Origin: Rickettsiales bacterium
GTDB lineage: Bacteria > Pseudomonadota > Alphaproteobacteria > Rickettsiales > UBA6187
Length of the DNA stretch: 64,000 nt
Direction of reading: 5' to 3'
Assembly: GCA_028223895.1 (NCBI GenBank)
Contig: JAOIVE010000001.1
Coordinates: 1 to 64,000, forward strand
Shown here in pieces: positions 35,803 through 45,429 of the stretch. The first letter of the stretch is position 1. Every line of letters begins with the position of its first letter. Made by a program: the position numbers and the translations under genes. A model generated the notes under the pieces. That model worked only from the letters and a program-made list of their open reading frames with translations. It did no database searches and was not told the DNA's origin.

Positions 35803-36396
35803 GTGGTGCAATATCACTACATAGAGGGTCAAACCCCGCTGGATGAAGACGAAAAGCGCGATCTGATTCCCAGCATTGTAAGCCGTGAAGATCTTGATGC
35901 TTTCGAGCAGGAAAACATCCTTGAGGCTCGCAAATGGGTCATGCAAAAATCCGTTCTCTCCAAGCAGGACATCTTCACTGAAAAATTTATCCTGAACCTG
36001 CACAAACGCATGTACGGCCATGTGTGGAAATGGGCTGGCACATACCGCAAAACCAACAAAAATATCGGTGTGGAAGCTTACCTGATTCCTACCGAACTTC
36101 ACCAATTGCTAGGCGATGCCAAATACTGGCTGGAGCATAAAACATACTCCATCACTGATCTGGCCATCATATTCCACCACCGCTTAGTGAAGATTCACCT
36201 GTTCCCCAACGGTAACGGCAGGCACGCCCGTTTATGTGCCGATGTTATCGCCCTCAAATATGGTGGCGAAAAACTATCGTGGGGCGGCAATTCCGATCTC
36301 ACCAAACCCGATGAAATCCGCAAACGCTACATCGCCGCGCTGCGCGAGGCGGATGCTGGTGATTACGAGCCGTTGTTAGCGTTTGCTAAGTCATAG
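35803..36396 (+). CDS. Mobile mystery protein B (Fic domain)
   Basis: 'HHRLVKIHLFPNGNGRHARL' Fic core motif. Confidence 0.9.
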   Translation: MVQYHYIEGQTPLDEDEKRDLIPSIVSREDLDAFEQENILEARKWVMQKSVLSKQDIFTEKFILNLHKRMYGHVWKWAGTYRKTNKNIGVEAYLIPTELHQLLGDAKYWLEHKTYSITDLAIIFHHRLVKIHLFPNGNGRHARLCADVIALKYGGEKLSWGGNSDLTKPDEIRKRYIAALREADAGDYEPLLAFAKS

Positions 36397-36398
36397 AT

Positions 36399-37007
36399 TT
36401 ACAAAATATTTAGCAGTCTTTGAGTTATTTCGGACATTGCCATAAATAATACGGTGCAGAATACGATACCTACCACAACACCTATAATCGCTAGAGCACC
36501 ATCTTTTTCTAGCATTCCAAGTCCTATCAGAAAAATAGCCAATGCAGGAACAAAGTTAGTGAATGGAAACGGTATTAATATCACTAAACAAAACACAACA
36601 ATAACCCAACCCATCAACTTTAATGCGGTAGATGAACTTAAAATAACAAGGCGTGGTTTGATATAGGGTTCTATTTTTTCCAGATAAGGGCTTACAACAC
36701 CTAAAGCCTTAAGGAGTGTTGCCTTTTTTATTTCTTTTTTAGCAATGAATTTAGGCAGCTTTGGTTTGTCTATGCCAAGTGCCATCTGAAATGAAAAAAT
36801 AATCATCAGTAATCCGGTAAGAGCGGAAATGCCAAGCACTCCCGACACTGGTATAGCGTTAGGCAATGTAAGCAGAACGAGTAAAATACCGTATGTACGT
36901 GTACCAAGTTGCTCGATAAGAGCACTAAACGACACCTTATCTCCTTCCAGCGCATTAATTGCATCATCCAACACTTTAGATAATCTGCGTGGAGGATTAT
37001 TTTGCAC
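36399..37007 (-). CDS. ExoD-family exopolysaccharide synthesis protein
   Basis: 'FSALIEQLGTRTYGILLVLLTLPNAIPVSGVLG'. Confidence 0.8.
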   Translation of the reverse strand: MQNNPPRRLSKVLDDAINALEGDKVSFSALIEQLGTRTYGILLVLLTLPNAIPVSGVLGISALTGLLMIIFSFQMALGIDKPKLPKFIAKKEIKKATLLKALGVVSPYLEKIEPYIKPRLVILSSSTALKLMGWVIVVFCLVILIPFPFTNFVPALAIFLIGLGMLEKDGALAIIGVVVGIVFCTVLFMAMSEITQRLLNIL

Positions 37008-37707
37008 GTCTTTTCCTAACTATCATATTCATAACCTCCACACCTAGTGAAAAGGCCATGCCAAAGTATATATAGCCCTTAGGCACATGGAAACCCAACC
37101 CTTCCGCAACTAAGAATACCCCAATCATCATAACAAACGATAGAGCCAACATTTTTAAGGTTGGGTGAGTGGCAATAAAATCCGCAATATAACCTGATGA
37201 CGCTAACATAACACCCATTGCAATTGTCATTGCTGCAATAATTACATAAATATGCTCGGTAATACCAACGGCAGTTATGACAGAATCAAATGAGAAAATC
37301 ATATCAAGTATGACTATCTGGATGATGGTACCAATAAATCCTCCACGAAATTTTTCGTACGCCGTTTTTCTATCGCCGGTCATTTCATCATGGATACTGT
37401 TTGTTGCTTTATGTAACAAAAACAACCCGCCGCCGAGCATCATAAAATCTTTTCCGGAAAATTCAAAATCAAACAATTGAATCCATGGTTCTTTCAAAGA
37501 AATAATCCATACAATACCAAACAGCATAGCTATTCTGAATAAAAGTGCGAGGATAAGACCAATTACTCTTGCTCTTTCTTGCTGCTGCTTCGGCAAATGA
37601 CCGACTACCAGAGCAATAAATACAACGTTATCAATCCCCAGCACAATTTCCAGTGCTGTTAGAGAAAGAAAGCTTGCCCAAAGGTGGTAATCAGTTAGTA
37701 ATTCCAT
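36997..37707 (-). CDS. TerC family membrane protein
   Basis: 'LEIVLGIDNVVFIALVVGHLP...DMIFSFDSVITAVG'. Confidence 0.9.
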   Translation of the reverse strand: MELLTDYHLWASFLSLTALEIVLGIDNVVFIALVVGHLPKQQQERARVIGLILALLFRIAMLFGIVWIISLKEPWIQLFDFEFSGKDFMMLGGGLFLLHKATNSIHDEMTGDRKTAYEKFRGGFIGTIIQIVILDMIFSFDSVITAVGITEHIYVIIAAMTIAMGVMLASSGYIADFIATHPTLKMLALSFVMMIGVFLVAEGLGFHVPKGYIYFGMAFSLGVEVMNMIVRKRRAK

Positions 37708-37859
37708 AGTTTTTCCAAGTGAGTATTTGACTTATGAACTTACTCTAACCATAGAAAAAGTCTACTCTTCCTTATGAATTTACAGGAATAATTCTATTGT
37801 AGTTGTTTGAGGCTGTGCCATAATAATCGCTATCTGTAGTTACTAAAATAAAACAACTG

Positions 37860-38624
37860 GTGCTTGTGTCTGATTTCTTTCTTTTTATATGCGTTGGTTT
37901 TGCGGCGCAACTTGTGGATGGCTCTATCGGTATGGCTTATGGCTTGATTGGCACATCAACACTTTTCTCAATGGGCATTCCGCCAGCCACGGCCAGCGCA
38001 AGCGTTCATGCCGCAGAAGTGTTCACCACCGCCGCCTCAGGAATATCACACTGGCGATTTAAGAATATTGATTTTAAATTGGTAAAACGCCTTGCTCCGG
38101 CTGGTATGCTTGGCGGGTTTATTGGGGCTTATATACTTGCCACCCACGCTAATATTTTACTTAATTTTCTTATAGCCTGCTATCTTCTTGTAATGGGAGC
38201 TATTGTCTTGCTTCGTGGTATGCGTAAATTCTCGGAGTCGAGGAAGCCTCCTCAACACATCCCATTATTAGGGTTCTTTGGTGGAATGTTTGACGCTATT
38301 GGCGGCGGCGGGTGGGGGCCTATGGTAAACAGTAATCTAATGGGGCAAGGCACTAATCCACGCATAGCTATTGGCACTACAAGTCTTTCAGAGTTTTTTG
38401 TTACTGCTACTATTTCCTGTACATTCTTGCTTACCATTGGGCTGGAGCTATGGCCTATCATCACCGGCCTTATTATTGGCGGGGTTATCGCAGCTACCAT
38501 TGCCGCTTATGCTGCCAAACGCTTACCAGTAAGGGTGCTTATGATTATTGTTGGAATTGTTATTATAATACTGAGCGCACGAACCATGCTAACAACTGGG
38601 CTCAATATATTTCAGTCATTATAA
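37860..38624 (+). CDS. TSUP (TauE/SafE) family sulfite-exporter-like protein
   Basis: 'GFAAQLVDGSIGMAYG...GGFIGAYIL'. Confidence 0.85.
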   Translation: MLVSDFFLFICVGFAAQLVDGSIGMAYGLIGTSTLFSMGIPPATASASVHAAEVFTTAASGISHWRFKNIDFKLVKRLAPAGMLGGFIGAYILATHANILLNFLIACYLLVMGAIVLLRGMRKFSESRKPPQHIPLLGFFGGMFDAIGGGGWGPMVNSNLMGQGTNPRIAIGTTSLSEFFVTATISCTFLLTIGLELWPIITGLIIGGVIAATIAAYAAKRLPVRVLMIIVGIVIIILSARTMLTTGLNIFQSL

Positions 38625-40361
38625 ATTCCTCTTTGCTCGATCAATTGAACGCGCCATATCTGCCGCAATCTGACTCTGACTTTGATTAAAGCTACGCACA
38701 TCTGGTGTTTGGATGTTCATATTAACGGTAACGGGTGCTGCGCCCGTGCCATTTGGCATGATGTTAAGCGGAGAGCTACCAGCAAATGCCAGTTCAGGCC
38801 CACGTTCACCCACCACGCCGAATTGACCAGGTTTCAGTTTTCCACCATCGGCAAAGAATCCGCCGAACATGCTTGCTGCGGTTGAAATAAGGCCACCGAT
38901 TCCTGATCCATCACCGCCGCCACCAAATGCACCACCGAGTGAACTCATTAAACCACCAATCAAGCCGCCTTGACCACCAATACCTAGATCTTTCATGGCG
39001 GTTTTGAGTAGCGTTTGGTTGATATCGGATAGGATGCCTTTTGCTAAATCTTTAAAGCCGGTAAACTTCCCACCGACTATATCCAGTGAATCCACCAGCT
39101 TGCTCTCAATAGAATCGCCAAGGCTTTCAAAATCTTTTTCGATTTGCGATGTCGTTTCTTTGGAATCCTTCTCCAGCTTTTTATTGGCATTGCCTGCAGG
39201 AGAAGTGGTATCTGTTTTTCCTTCAGGTTTCTTGAATAAATCACCAAGCGACTGTGCTTTTTTCGCATTGGCTTTGACAATCTTATCTGCCGCTGCACCG
39301 ATTTCAGCATCTATGGCCGCATTAAACTCACGCGCTTCTGCCAGTGCCTTATCGAAGGCATTGCCCATCGCATCAAGCAAGCCGGTTTCCAGCGCAGCGC
39401 GGGTATTCTCAAATGATACACCGCCCAGCGGATTTTCAATAAATGCAGCAAGGTCTTTGCCTAACGCTTCAAAACGAGCGGAAATGGCATCGCCGAACGC
39501 ATTAAATGCATCGCCGACACCTTCAAACACCGCAATAAATAGCCGCCCGAATTTTATCACCTCAGCAATGATGGCTTTAAATCCCAGCTTAAACGGCTCA
39601 ATAGAGTTGGTTATTTTCTCTGCCAACCATTTTATAGAATTTGCAATGCCTGTTAATATGTCTGTTAGTCCGGCATCACCAATGGCTTTGACCAATTTGG
39701 AAAACGCATCCCCCATATTGGACAGAGCTACATTTAAGGTCTTGGATTGCTCCTGCATCGCTCCGGCAAACTGCACATTGCCGATGCTTTGCAAGTAGGC
39801 TTCAATTTCAGCTGCGTTTTTGCCAACGGTGGTGCTGATGCCCTGAAAAGTAAAAGTCACCTGATCGCCCTGGCTTTTGGATTTAATACCAAACTCCTTC
39901 AAGCGTTCAAACTCACCTGTGGCAGCATCTGCAACCGCTTCAATCATCTGATTCAGGCTTTTTCCCATCGCCGTGGCGGTATTGCCGTAGGATGTTAATG
40001 CCTCAGCAGATGGCGTTAGCCCCAATGCTTTCAATTTGATAAAAGCATCAGTGACTTCCTCCAACTGAAAAGGCGTGGTCGCAGCAAAATCCTGAATAAA
40101 GCCAAATGCAACGGCAGCTTTTTCAGCAGAGCCGGTGATGGTACGCAAACTGGCTTCCAGCTTCTCAAACTTGGTAATCGTATCCACCACCTGCCTGCCA
40201 ACAAAGGCAGTGGCCATCAGGCCACCAATACGCTGCAATCCACGTCCCATTTTGCTAAAACGCCGATCCATATTATCAACGCCCTGATTAATCTGGGCGA
40301 AGGCTTTCTGCGTTTTATTAACGGCGCGAACGGTAAATTTTGCTTCAGCGAATCTTGCCAT
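38619..40361 (-). CDS. Phage tail tape measure protein
   Basis: 580 aa; coiled-coil and hydrophobic regions; Gly-rich C-term 'FADGGKLKPGQFGVVGERGPELAF'. Confidence 0.8.
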   Translation of the reverse strand: MARFAEAKFTVRAVNKTQKAFAQINQGVDNMDRRFSKMGRGLQRIGGLMATAFVGRQVVDTITKFEKLEASLRTITGSAEKAAVAFGFIQDFAATTPFQLEEVTDAFIKLKALGLTPSAEALTSYGNTATAMGKSLNQMIEAVADAATGEFERLKEFGIKSKSQGDQVTFTFQGISTTVGKNAAEIEAYLQSIGNVQFAGAMQEQSKTLNVALSNMGDAFSKLVKAIGDAGLTDILTGIANSIKWLAEKITNSIEPFKLGFKAIIAEVIKFGRLFIAVFEGVGDAFNAFGDAISARFEALGKDLAAFIENPLGGVSFENTRAALETGLLDAMGNAFDKALAEAREFNAAIDAEIGAAADKIVKANAKKAQSLGDLFKKPEGKTDTTSPAGNANKKLEKDSKETTSQIEKDFESLGDSIESKLVDSLDIVGGKFTGFKDLAKGILSDINQTLLKTAMKDLGIGGQGGLIGGLMSSLGGAFGGGGDGSGIGGLISTAASMFGGFFADGGKLKPGQFGVVGERGPELAFAGSSPLNIMPNGTGAAPVTVNMNIQTPDVRSFNQSQSQIAADMARSIDRAKRNL

Positions 40362-40500
40362 TTTGTTTGCTCGTAATTATATGGTTTGCTGCACGCATAG
40401 AAAACCCACCACACCTATTTTCTAGGTGTGCTGTTTTCATTATTTGGATGTGTAGGTGTTATATTCTGCGGCTTTCGGGACAAAGATGACGTTCATTTAA

Positions 40501-41301
40501 CTAAGGAAGGTCACCAGCATATTGCACATTTTGCATATTCTTCATTTCATCAAGTGCCCATGCGGCTAATCCCATGTCTTTGCTTCCAAGAGTTTGAGTT
40601 AGTGGCCAGCTTATTTGAGCTAACTGTTCTGGAAAAATACGAGTTAGTTTGGGAAGGTTCAAAAAATCGGCTGCTTTAATCTCATTTTCTCTAATTGCTA
40701 TAACATAAACAAAAAGAGGCCCACATATAAAAGCAATAGATTGCATATTACGCTTCAAGTTACCAAGAGGCGGGTTAGGACCAGACTTTGTTCTAGCTAT
40801 TGTTTGAGATGTTCTTAACCAAGCCGTATCTGAATCTTCATTGTGCTTACCAATATAAATTGCAAAATATTCTGGTATTGTCCGTTGGGTCATAAATAAA
40901 TAACGATCATTTTGCGGTGTTACATTTGTGTCTTGTTCCGCATGTTCTCCAACTATTGACTTTAAAGTAACCCAAAGGGCAAGAATATTCTGTTTTTGAG
41001 CGCAAATATGAAACTCTTCGTTTTTTAAAATTTTTTCCAATATAGGCTTGGCTTCACTTTCTATCTTACTCATCCAGCCGTTGTTGCAATCCTCACAGAC
41101 CACCCTTAGCTTTTTAGTTGTAAGGTGGCCTTGTCGTTTTAATTTTTTAGCCCCTGTCTGTTCTTTCCATTTAAAAGTGTTTACCTCGCTAGTGTTATTA
41201 GCATCGCCAATAATTGGTAAAAACGTATGCATCCACTCCGGCCAGATATGCTCTTTACTTTTTTTCCGAGTTCTATTGCAAAAAATACAAGTTCTGTTCA
41301 T
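40501..41301 (-). CDS. HNH-endonuclease-like protein
   Basis: 'CIFCNRTRKKSKEHIWPEWM...CEDCNNGWMSKIE'. Confidence 0.65.
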   Translation of the reverse strand: MNRTCIFCNRTRKKSKEHIWPEWMHTFLPIIGDANNTSEVNTFKWKEQTGAKKLKRQGHLTTKKLRVVCEDCNNGWMSKIESEAKPILEKILKNEEFHICAQKQNILALWVTLKSIVGEHAEQDTNVTPQNDRYLFMTQRTIPEYFAIYIGKHNEDSDTAWLRTSQTIARTKSGPNPPLGNLKRNMQSIAFICGPLFVYVIAIRENEIKAADFLNLPKLTRIFPEQLAQISWPLTQTLGSKDMGLAAWALDEMKNMQNVQYAGDLP

Positions 41302-41415
41302 TTTTTTCATAAAAGTACTGCATTTCATTTGAGGGGTTTAAACGTCCGCTTTGAGTCTCAATCTGCCATTTTTAATATTAAAATAGCACGGTTTAATTAA
41401 ATAACATGCCTTTTT

Positions 41416-41577
41416 TTAACCGTATTTCCTGCTTGTATCAGCCTGTAGTTCAAAGAAAGCGACCCATTCCGTAAATTGACGCGTGTCCATGGCTTCAATT
41501 TCTGCCAAGGGGCGGCAGAGGCGTACAGCTAATGCTAGCTGGTTGCGTCTGGTTGGGTCGCGCCTAAGTTTCCCTTT
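41416..41577 (-). CDS. T extension of tail assembly chaperone GT, reached by -1 frameshift
   Basis: -1 frame reads KGKLRRDPTRRNQLALAVRLCRPLAEIEAMDTRQFTEWVAFFELQADTSRKYG*. Confidence 0.75.
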   Translation of the reverse strand, partial: KGKLRRDPTRRNQLALAVRLCRPLAEIEAMDTRQFTEWVAFFELQADTSRKYG

Positions 41578-41912
41578 TGGGTTTCCACATCACCGAAGAA
41601 ATGATCTTCGATTTTCTCTGCAATACGCGATACCACACGGTAATCAGCTTCCTGCATTAGCTTGTCGCGGTCGGTCACGGTAAAGAGGCGTTTGCCTTCT
41701 TTATCCTTGGCTTTTACCACGATGATATTGGCGGCTTGCTCGATGTTGCTGGCCTTTTTGCTGGCAATCTTCTGCATCAGGTTTACCTCTGCCATGGTCA
41801 TTGGGAATACATGGATTTCCAGCGGTCCAGCTTCATCGCCCCATTCAGAAACGGCAATAATTAGCCGCTCTTGTGCGGCGTAGTGTTTTGTTGCGCGGTT
41901 AATAGCACTCAT
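41535..41912 (-). CDS. Phage tail assembly chaperone (gpG-like)
   Basis: 125 aa between tail tube and tape measure; frameshift product extends to 41416. Confidence 0.7.
   Translation of the reverse strand: MSAINRATKHYAAQERLIIAVSEWGDEAGPLEIHVFPMTMAEVNLMQKIASKKASNIEQAANIIVVKAKDKEGKRLFTVTDRDKLMQEADYRVVSRIAEKIEDHFFGDVETQKGNLGATQPDATS
41571..41577 (-). promoter_or_regulatory. Programmed -1 frameshift slippery heptamer A_AAG_GGA
   Basis: Zero-frame CAA AAG GGA AAC; fits X_XXY_YYZ. Confidence 0.75.
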
Positions 41913-41923
41913 GATTTTCTCCT

Positions 41924-42316
41924 TTATGCTACGGTTGATTCAGTAAGCGCACCTGTGCCGGTAAAGCTGAAGGAAGCCTCAACAATTCCGTCAAAGGATG
42001 CGTTGTAAGAAATTGAAGTGATGATGGCATCGCCACTCCAGTAGGTAGCACCAGAATCATCGCCTTCAGGGTAAAGATTAAGCGTGACCGTGCCACCAAC
42101 GGATAATGCGCCCTGACCATTGGTGTCGGTTTCATCCCAGAATCCTTCAAAACTGCCAGACCAACCTTTGATGGTGGCTTGGTTTTTTCGCCATGATGTA
42201 CCGATGATGGATGCATCCACCGTGTCACTGGTAATTTCCAGCGACCATGATTTAATTTCTGCAACCTGATCCGATCCAATAAAGACCTTACCTTCGCTGC
42301 CTGCATGAGTAGCCAT
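41924..42316 (-). CDS. Phage tail tube protein
   Basis: 'VFIGSDQVAEIKSWSLEITSDTVDASIIG'. Confidence 0.75.
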   Translation of the reverse strand: MATHAGSEGKVFIGSDQVAEIKSWSLEITSDTVDASIIGTSWRKNQATIKGWSGSFEGFWDETDTNGQGALSVGGTVTLNLYPEGDDSGATYWSGDAIITSISYNASFDGIVEASFSFTGTGALTESTVA

Positions 42317-42339
42317 AGTTTTCTCCTTGAGTTGGTTTG

Positions 42340-42783
42340 TTAAATAAGGGTTTGTGGTGCGGTTTCTTTAACGGCATAAAGCACTGAAAACGTCATCATC
42401 ATGACCGCAATCGGCTTTTCTCCATCATCGGAGAATTGCATTTGCGTGGTATCAAGCGCGGTATCTTTTACCAAGCCGCCAAGCGTCTGGTCGGCTGCAA
42501 TCAGTTGTTCAATTTCCAATGCCAATGTATCGATGATTTCATCTGCATTGCTGTTTGCCTTCACATAGGCTTCGACCGTAAGCAATAATTCACGGTGCTG
42601 CGTGCGTGGGCGGGACATGGATTGTTCACCCACCGTTTCTTGCTTGGTATAAACCAGCAACGCAGGAAGTTTGGGATCATCCAGAGGATAGGCGCGTGCT
42701 TCAAATACGTTATTGCCAGCGGAGGTATTGCCTTTGAGCAAAGTCGTTATTGCATTTCTGATTTGGGTGCGTGCGTGGCTCAT
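42340..42783 (-). CDS. Minor tail protein (gpU-like)
   Basis: Position and 'ARAYPLDDPKLPALLVYT' pattern. Confidence 0.6.
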   Translation of the reverse strand: MSHARTQIRNAITTLLKGNTSAGNNVFEARAYPLDDPKLPALLVYTKQETVGEQSMSRPRTQHRELLLTVEAYVKANSNADEIIDTLALEIEQLIAADQTLGGLVKDTALDTTQMQFSDDGEKPIAVMMMTFSVLYAVKETAPQTLI

Positions 42784-43091
42784 AGTTTCTCCAGAATAAG
42801 TTCGGTAATGCCCTCACTATCGGGGCGGATAACGGCGACTTCATAATCCTGCCCATCGATCTGAAACTGATCGGCGGTTTGGATTTCCAGAATGTCGGCA
42901 GTGCGAACGGAAAGCACGGGACGACTTGCCACCACGTCCACGCTCTCACCGCCAACAATTTCCGTAAATTCCTGCAACATGCCGGATAGAACGCGAGGGC
43001 TTCCACCACCCTGAGTGTAAGTCACCACGCGTCCATCTAGCGTTTGCAGGAGCGACAGATCATGCAGCCGCATATCATCGAGGAAGCTCAT
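42780..43091 (-). CDS. Head-tail joining protein
   Basis: Position between capsid decoration and gpU; 'SVRTADI' pattern. Confidence 0.55.
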   Translation of the reverse strand: MSFLDDMRLHDLSLLQTLDGRVVTYTQGGGSPRVLSGMLQEFTEIVGGESVDVVASRPVLSVRTADILEIQTADQFQIDGQDYEVAVIRPDSEGITELILEKL

Positions 43092-43424
43092 TTACAGCCC
43101 CACATTGAGCAATATTTTTACATTTGCATCACCCGACGCCGCAGCTTCTGCCGCCACACCAACGATAGTATTGCCCGATGCGGTGGTGGTAAGGTTGCTG
43201 TTAGCAGTGCTCCAATAGAGCTTTGCACCCTGCGTTACCGCGCCACTGGCTTTGGGAACGCTAAACACGCCGCTAATATGCACCGCACCAGTTTTGCCAT
43301 CGGCAATGGCGGTCTTTGCCACTGCACCGATTGCACCCACCAGCACAAAATCGCCGGAAGAAACATCTGCACCTGATGGTGTGTAGTCGAGAGCTTTGCC
43401 CTCTTGAACATAGTTAGTAGCCAT
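43092..43424 (-). CDS. DUF2190 capsid decoration protein
   Basis: 'MATNYVQEGKALDYTPSGADVSSGDFVLVG'. Confidence 0.8.
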   Translation of the reverse strand: MATNYVQEGKALDYTPSGADVSSGDFVLVGAIGAVAKTAIADGKTGAVHISGVFSVPKASGAVTQGAKLYWSTANSNLTTTASGNTIVGVAAEAAASGDANVKILLNVGL

Positions 43425-43509
43425 AAGATTTCTCCTTTAGTTTAGGCATTAAAAAAGCGGCTCAGAGAATCTGGCCGCCTGTAAGGTTGGGGTTGGTTGA
43501 GATTAGAAA

Positions 43510-45429
43510 TTAAGCACCTGGGTTTTTATACATGGTACGATATTCAAGAGGCGATGCCGCCGCATCAATGCGTACCTTGTATTCACGCCCATCAATCGTC
43601 CAGCCATCCATGTCATCTAGGAATGGCAGTGCCACACCGTCCAGATAGCCAACCTCGATAGTATCGAAGGAATTGGCATCTGCCAGTAGGTACCATGCCG
43701 TGGCTGAGGCCGCATCCAAACGGGCATCGGCAAGCACCTCAAGCGCACCATTAACGGTGGCCAGATTGCGTACTCGGCTGTTTGCCTGATCGGGATTGGT
43801 TTCAGACGACATCAGCACGGCTGCTGTATCCACTATATCTACTGGTGTTAGCATAAAGCTCGGACGGATATTCAAGGTTGCATCACCATCCTTTTGTTTA
43901 CGCATAGCAGCTCTAGCTTTACTAACACTTGCAGCAGAAATAGCAGTTCCAGATGCCGCCAGATTCTTATGATCAGCATGGAATACAGCTTTTCCGTCCG
44001 ACATATTTGGATTGTCTGTCAAAATTGAAAAGACCAGGTCACCCACAGTACGCGCTGCAGCACGTCCTAGTGTACGTGGAATGCGTGTGAATGCTTCCAG
44101 ATCATCATTGATAATGGCGTGACGGGTGATACTAAACAGTTCTCCATAAGTAGCTAACTGGATTTGCTCTCCACGCTCCCCGATTGTGGTATGTTTATAT
44201 TCGCCACCTTCTTCAACCTTGCGCAATGATGCCACCGTACCAATGCCTGTTCGAGTATGAATCTTGAAATCAGACAGATTTCCGGCGCGGGTGAATCGAG
44301 GGAATATCTCTGGCGCTTCTTCATAACCACGCAACATGGCCTTACGGGCATTGTTTTCCAAAATCTTTGGAAAATCACTGCTGGAATGGGTGAAGGCTCG
44401 TCCAATCATCGTGCTACGATCCATACCCTCGGTACGCACATTATGCAGCTCTAAGCATTTACGTGCGATATCCACCAGCTGATAACCGCATAGCTCACTG
44501 GCTTTGCTGCGATCATCCAGCAGACCCGCACGAACAGAAATAGCATCTTCCGCAGCACGAGAAAATTTCTCCGCAGCAGATTCGCCCATTTCAATGCGCT
44601 GACCACTTGCTGCTGGTTGCTCATTTTTACCGATAGCATCGAGCAGCAATTTACGCGCCTCGTTGATATCAATTTCAGGATCATCAAGGCAGGCATCGCG
44701 TACTTCCGTATGGTCATCGTGATTGGTAAAGAGCGTGCGAATCTCAGTACGGCGTGCTTTTTCAAGCTCCAGCGCACGGGTAGCACCTTCATCCGCTGCC
44801 GTTTTACGCAAGGAATCGATATCTACCTCCTCATTACGCTCCGGCATTTCATTTAATTTTTTAGGCATAATAGTCTCCTCTTGGTTAGGTTGGGGTTGGG
44901 TTTCTTCACTCCGACCAACTCCAACGGTAGAGTCGGCGGGAATATCGACCAGTGAAATCTCCATCGGTGTCCAACTGGTCACGCGATAGAGATCTGGTGT
45001 ATCTTTGTTCTCCTGTTCGAGTTTGCGCTCGTTAATACGATAAGCGACAGAAACATTACGAAGGATTCCGTCGCGCACATCCTGCCAGATGCCTTCCACC
45101 TCAGCGCGTTTAGAAAGGCGCACTTCTGCATGGCCACGGCCTTTTTCAATCCATGCACGCTCAACAACGCCGATACGATTATCGCGCTCGGAACGATCAT
45201 GGTTATAAAGAAGTGGCGCAGAGCTATTGAGGCGTTCAAGGTCTGCTTCATCCTTGTCATGCCCCAGCACCTCAATCCATGGTTCGCTGAAAAAGCTCTG
45301 GCGGGTGACAGGTTCTTCCGACGAAAAAGAAAGCCGCACAAGGCGGCTATTTTCATCAACAATCGATTCTCGCGTGAGGTCAATCGTCCTTGTCAGTAGT
45401 TCCTGATTCTTTGTCGTTTTCTTTGGCAT
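43510..45429 (-). CDS. Prohead protease-major capsid protein fusion
   Basis: ~639 aa from MPKKTTKNQ; N-terminal prohead protease region, C-terminal capsid region; ORF track start (45645) judged too early. Confidence 0.75.
   Translation of the reverse strand: MPKKTTKNQELLTRTIDLTRESIVDENSRLVRLSFSSEEPVTRQSFFSEPWIEVLGHDKDEADLERLNSSAPLLYNHDRSERDNRIGVVERAWIEKGRGHAEVRLSKRAEVEGIWQDVRDGILRNVSVAYRINERKLEQENKDTPDLYRVTSWTPMEISLVDIPADSTVGVGRSEETQPQPNQEETIMPKKLNEMPERNEEVDIDSLRKTAADEGATRALELEKARRTEIRTLFTNHDDHTEVRDACLDDPEIDINEARKLLLDAIGKNEQPAASGQRIEMGESAAEKFSRAAEDAISVRAGLLDDRSKASELCGYQLVDIARKCLELHNVRTEGMDRSTMIGRAFTHSSSDFPKILENNARKAMLRGYEEAPEIFPRFTRAGNLSDFKIHTRTGIGTVASLRKVEEGGEYKHTTIGERGEQIQLATYGELFSITRHAIINDDLEAFTRIPRTLGRAAARTVGDLVFSILTDNPNMSDGKAVFHADHKNLAASGTAISAASVSKARAAMRKQKDGDATLNIRPSFMLTPVDIVDTAAVLMSSETNPDQANSRVRNLATVNGALEVLADARLDAASATAWYLLADANSFDTIEVGYLDGVALPFLDDMDGWTIDGREYKVRIDAAASPLEYRTMYKNPGA

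Noticed and set aside
38995-39798. 267-aa plus-strand ORF inside the tape measure gene
   Set aside because: Ser-rich antisense translation of the tape measure gene; shadow ORF.
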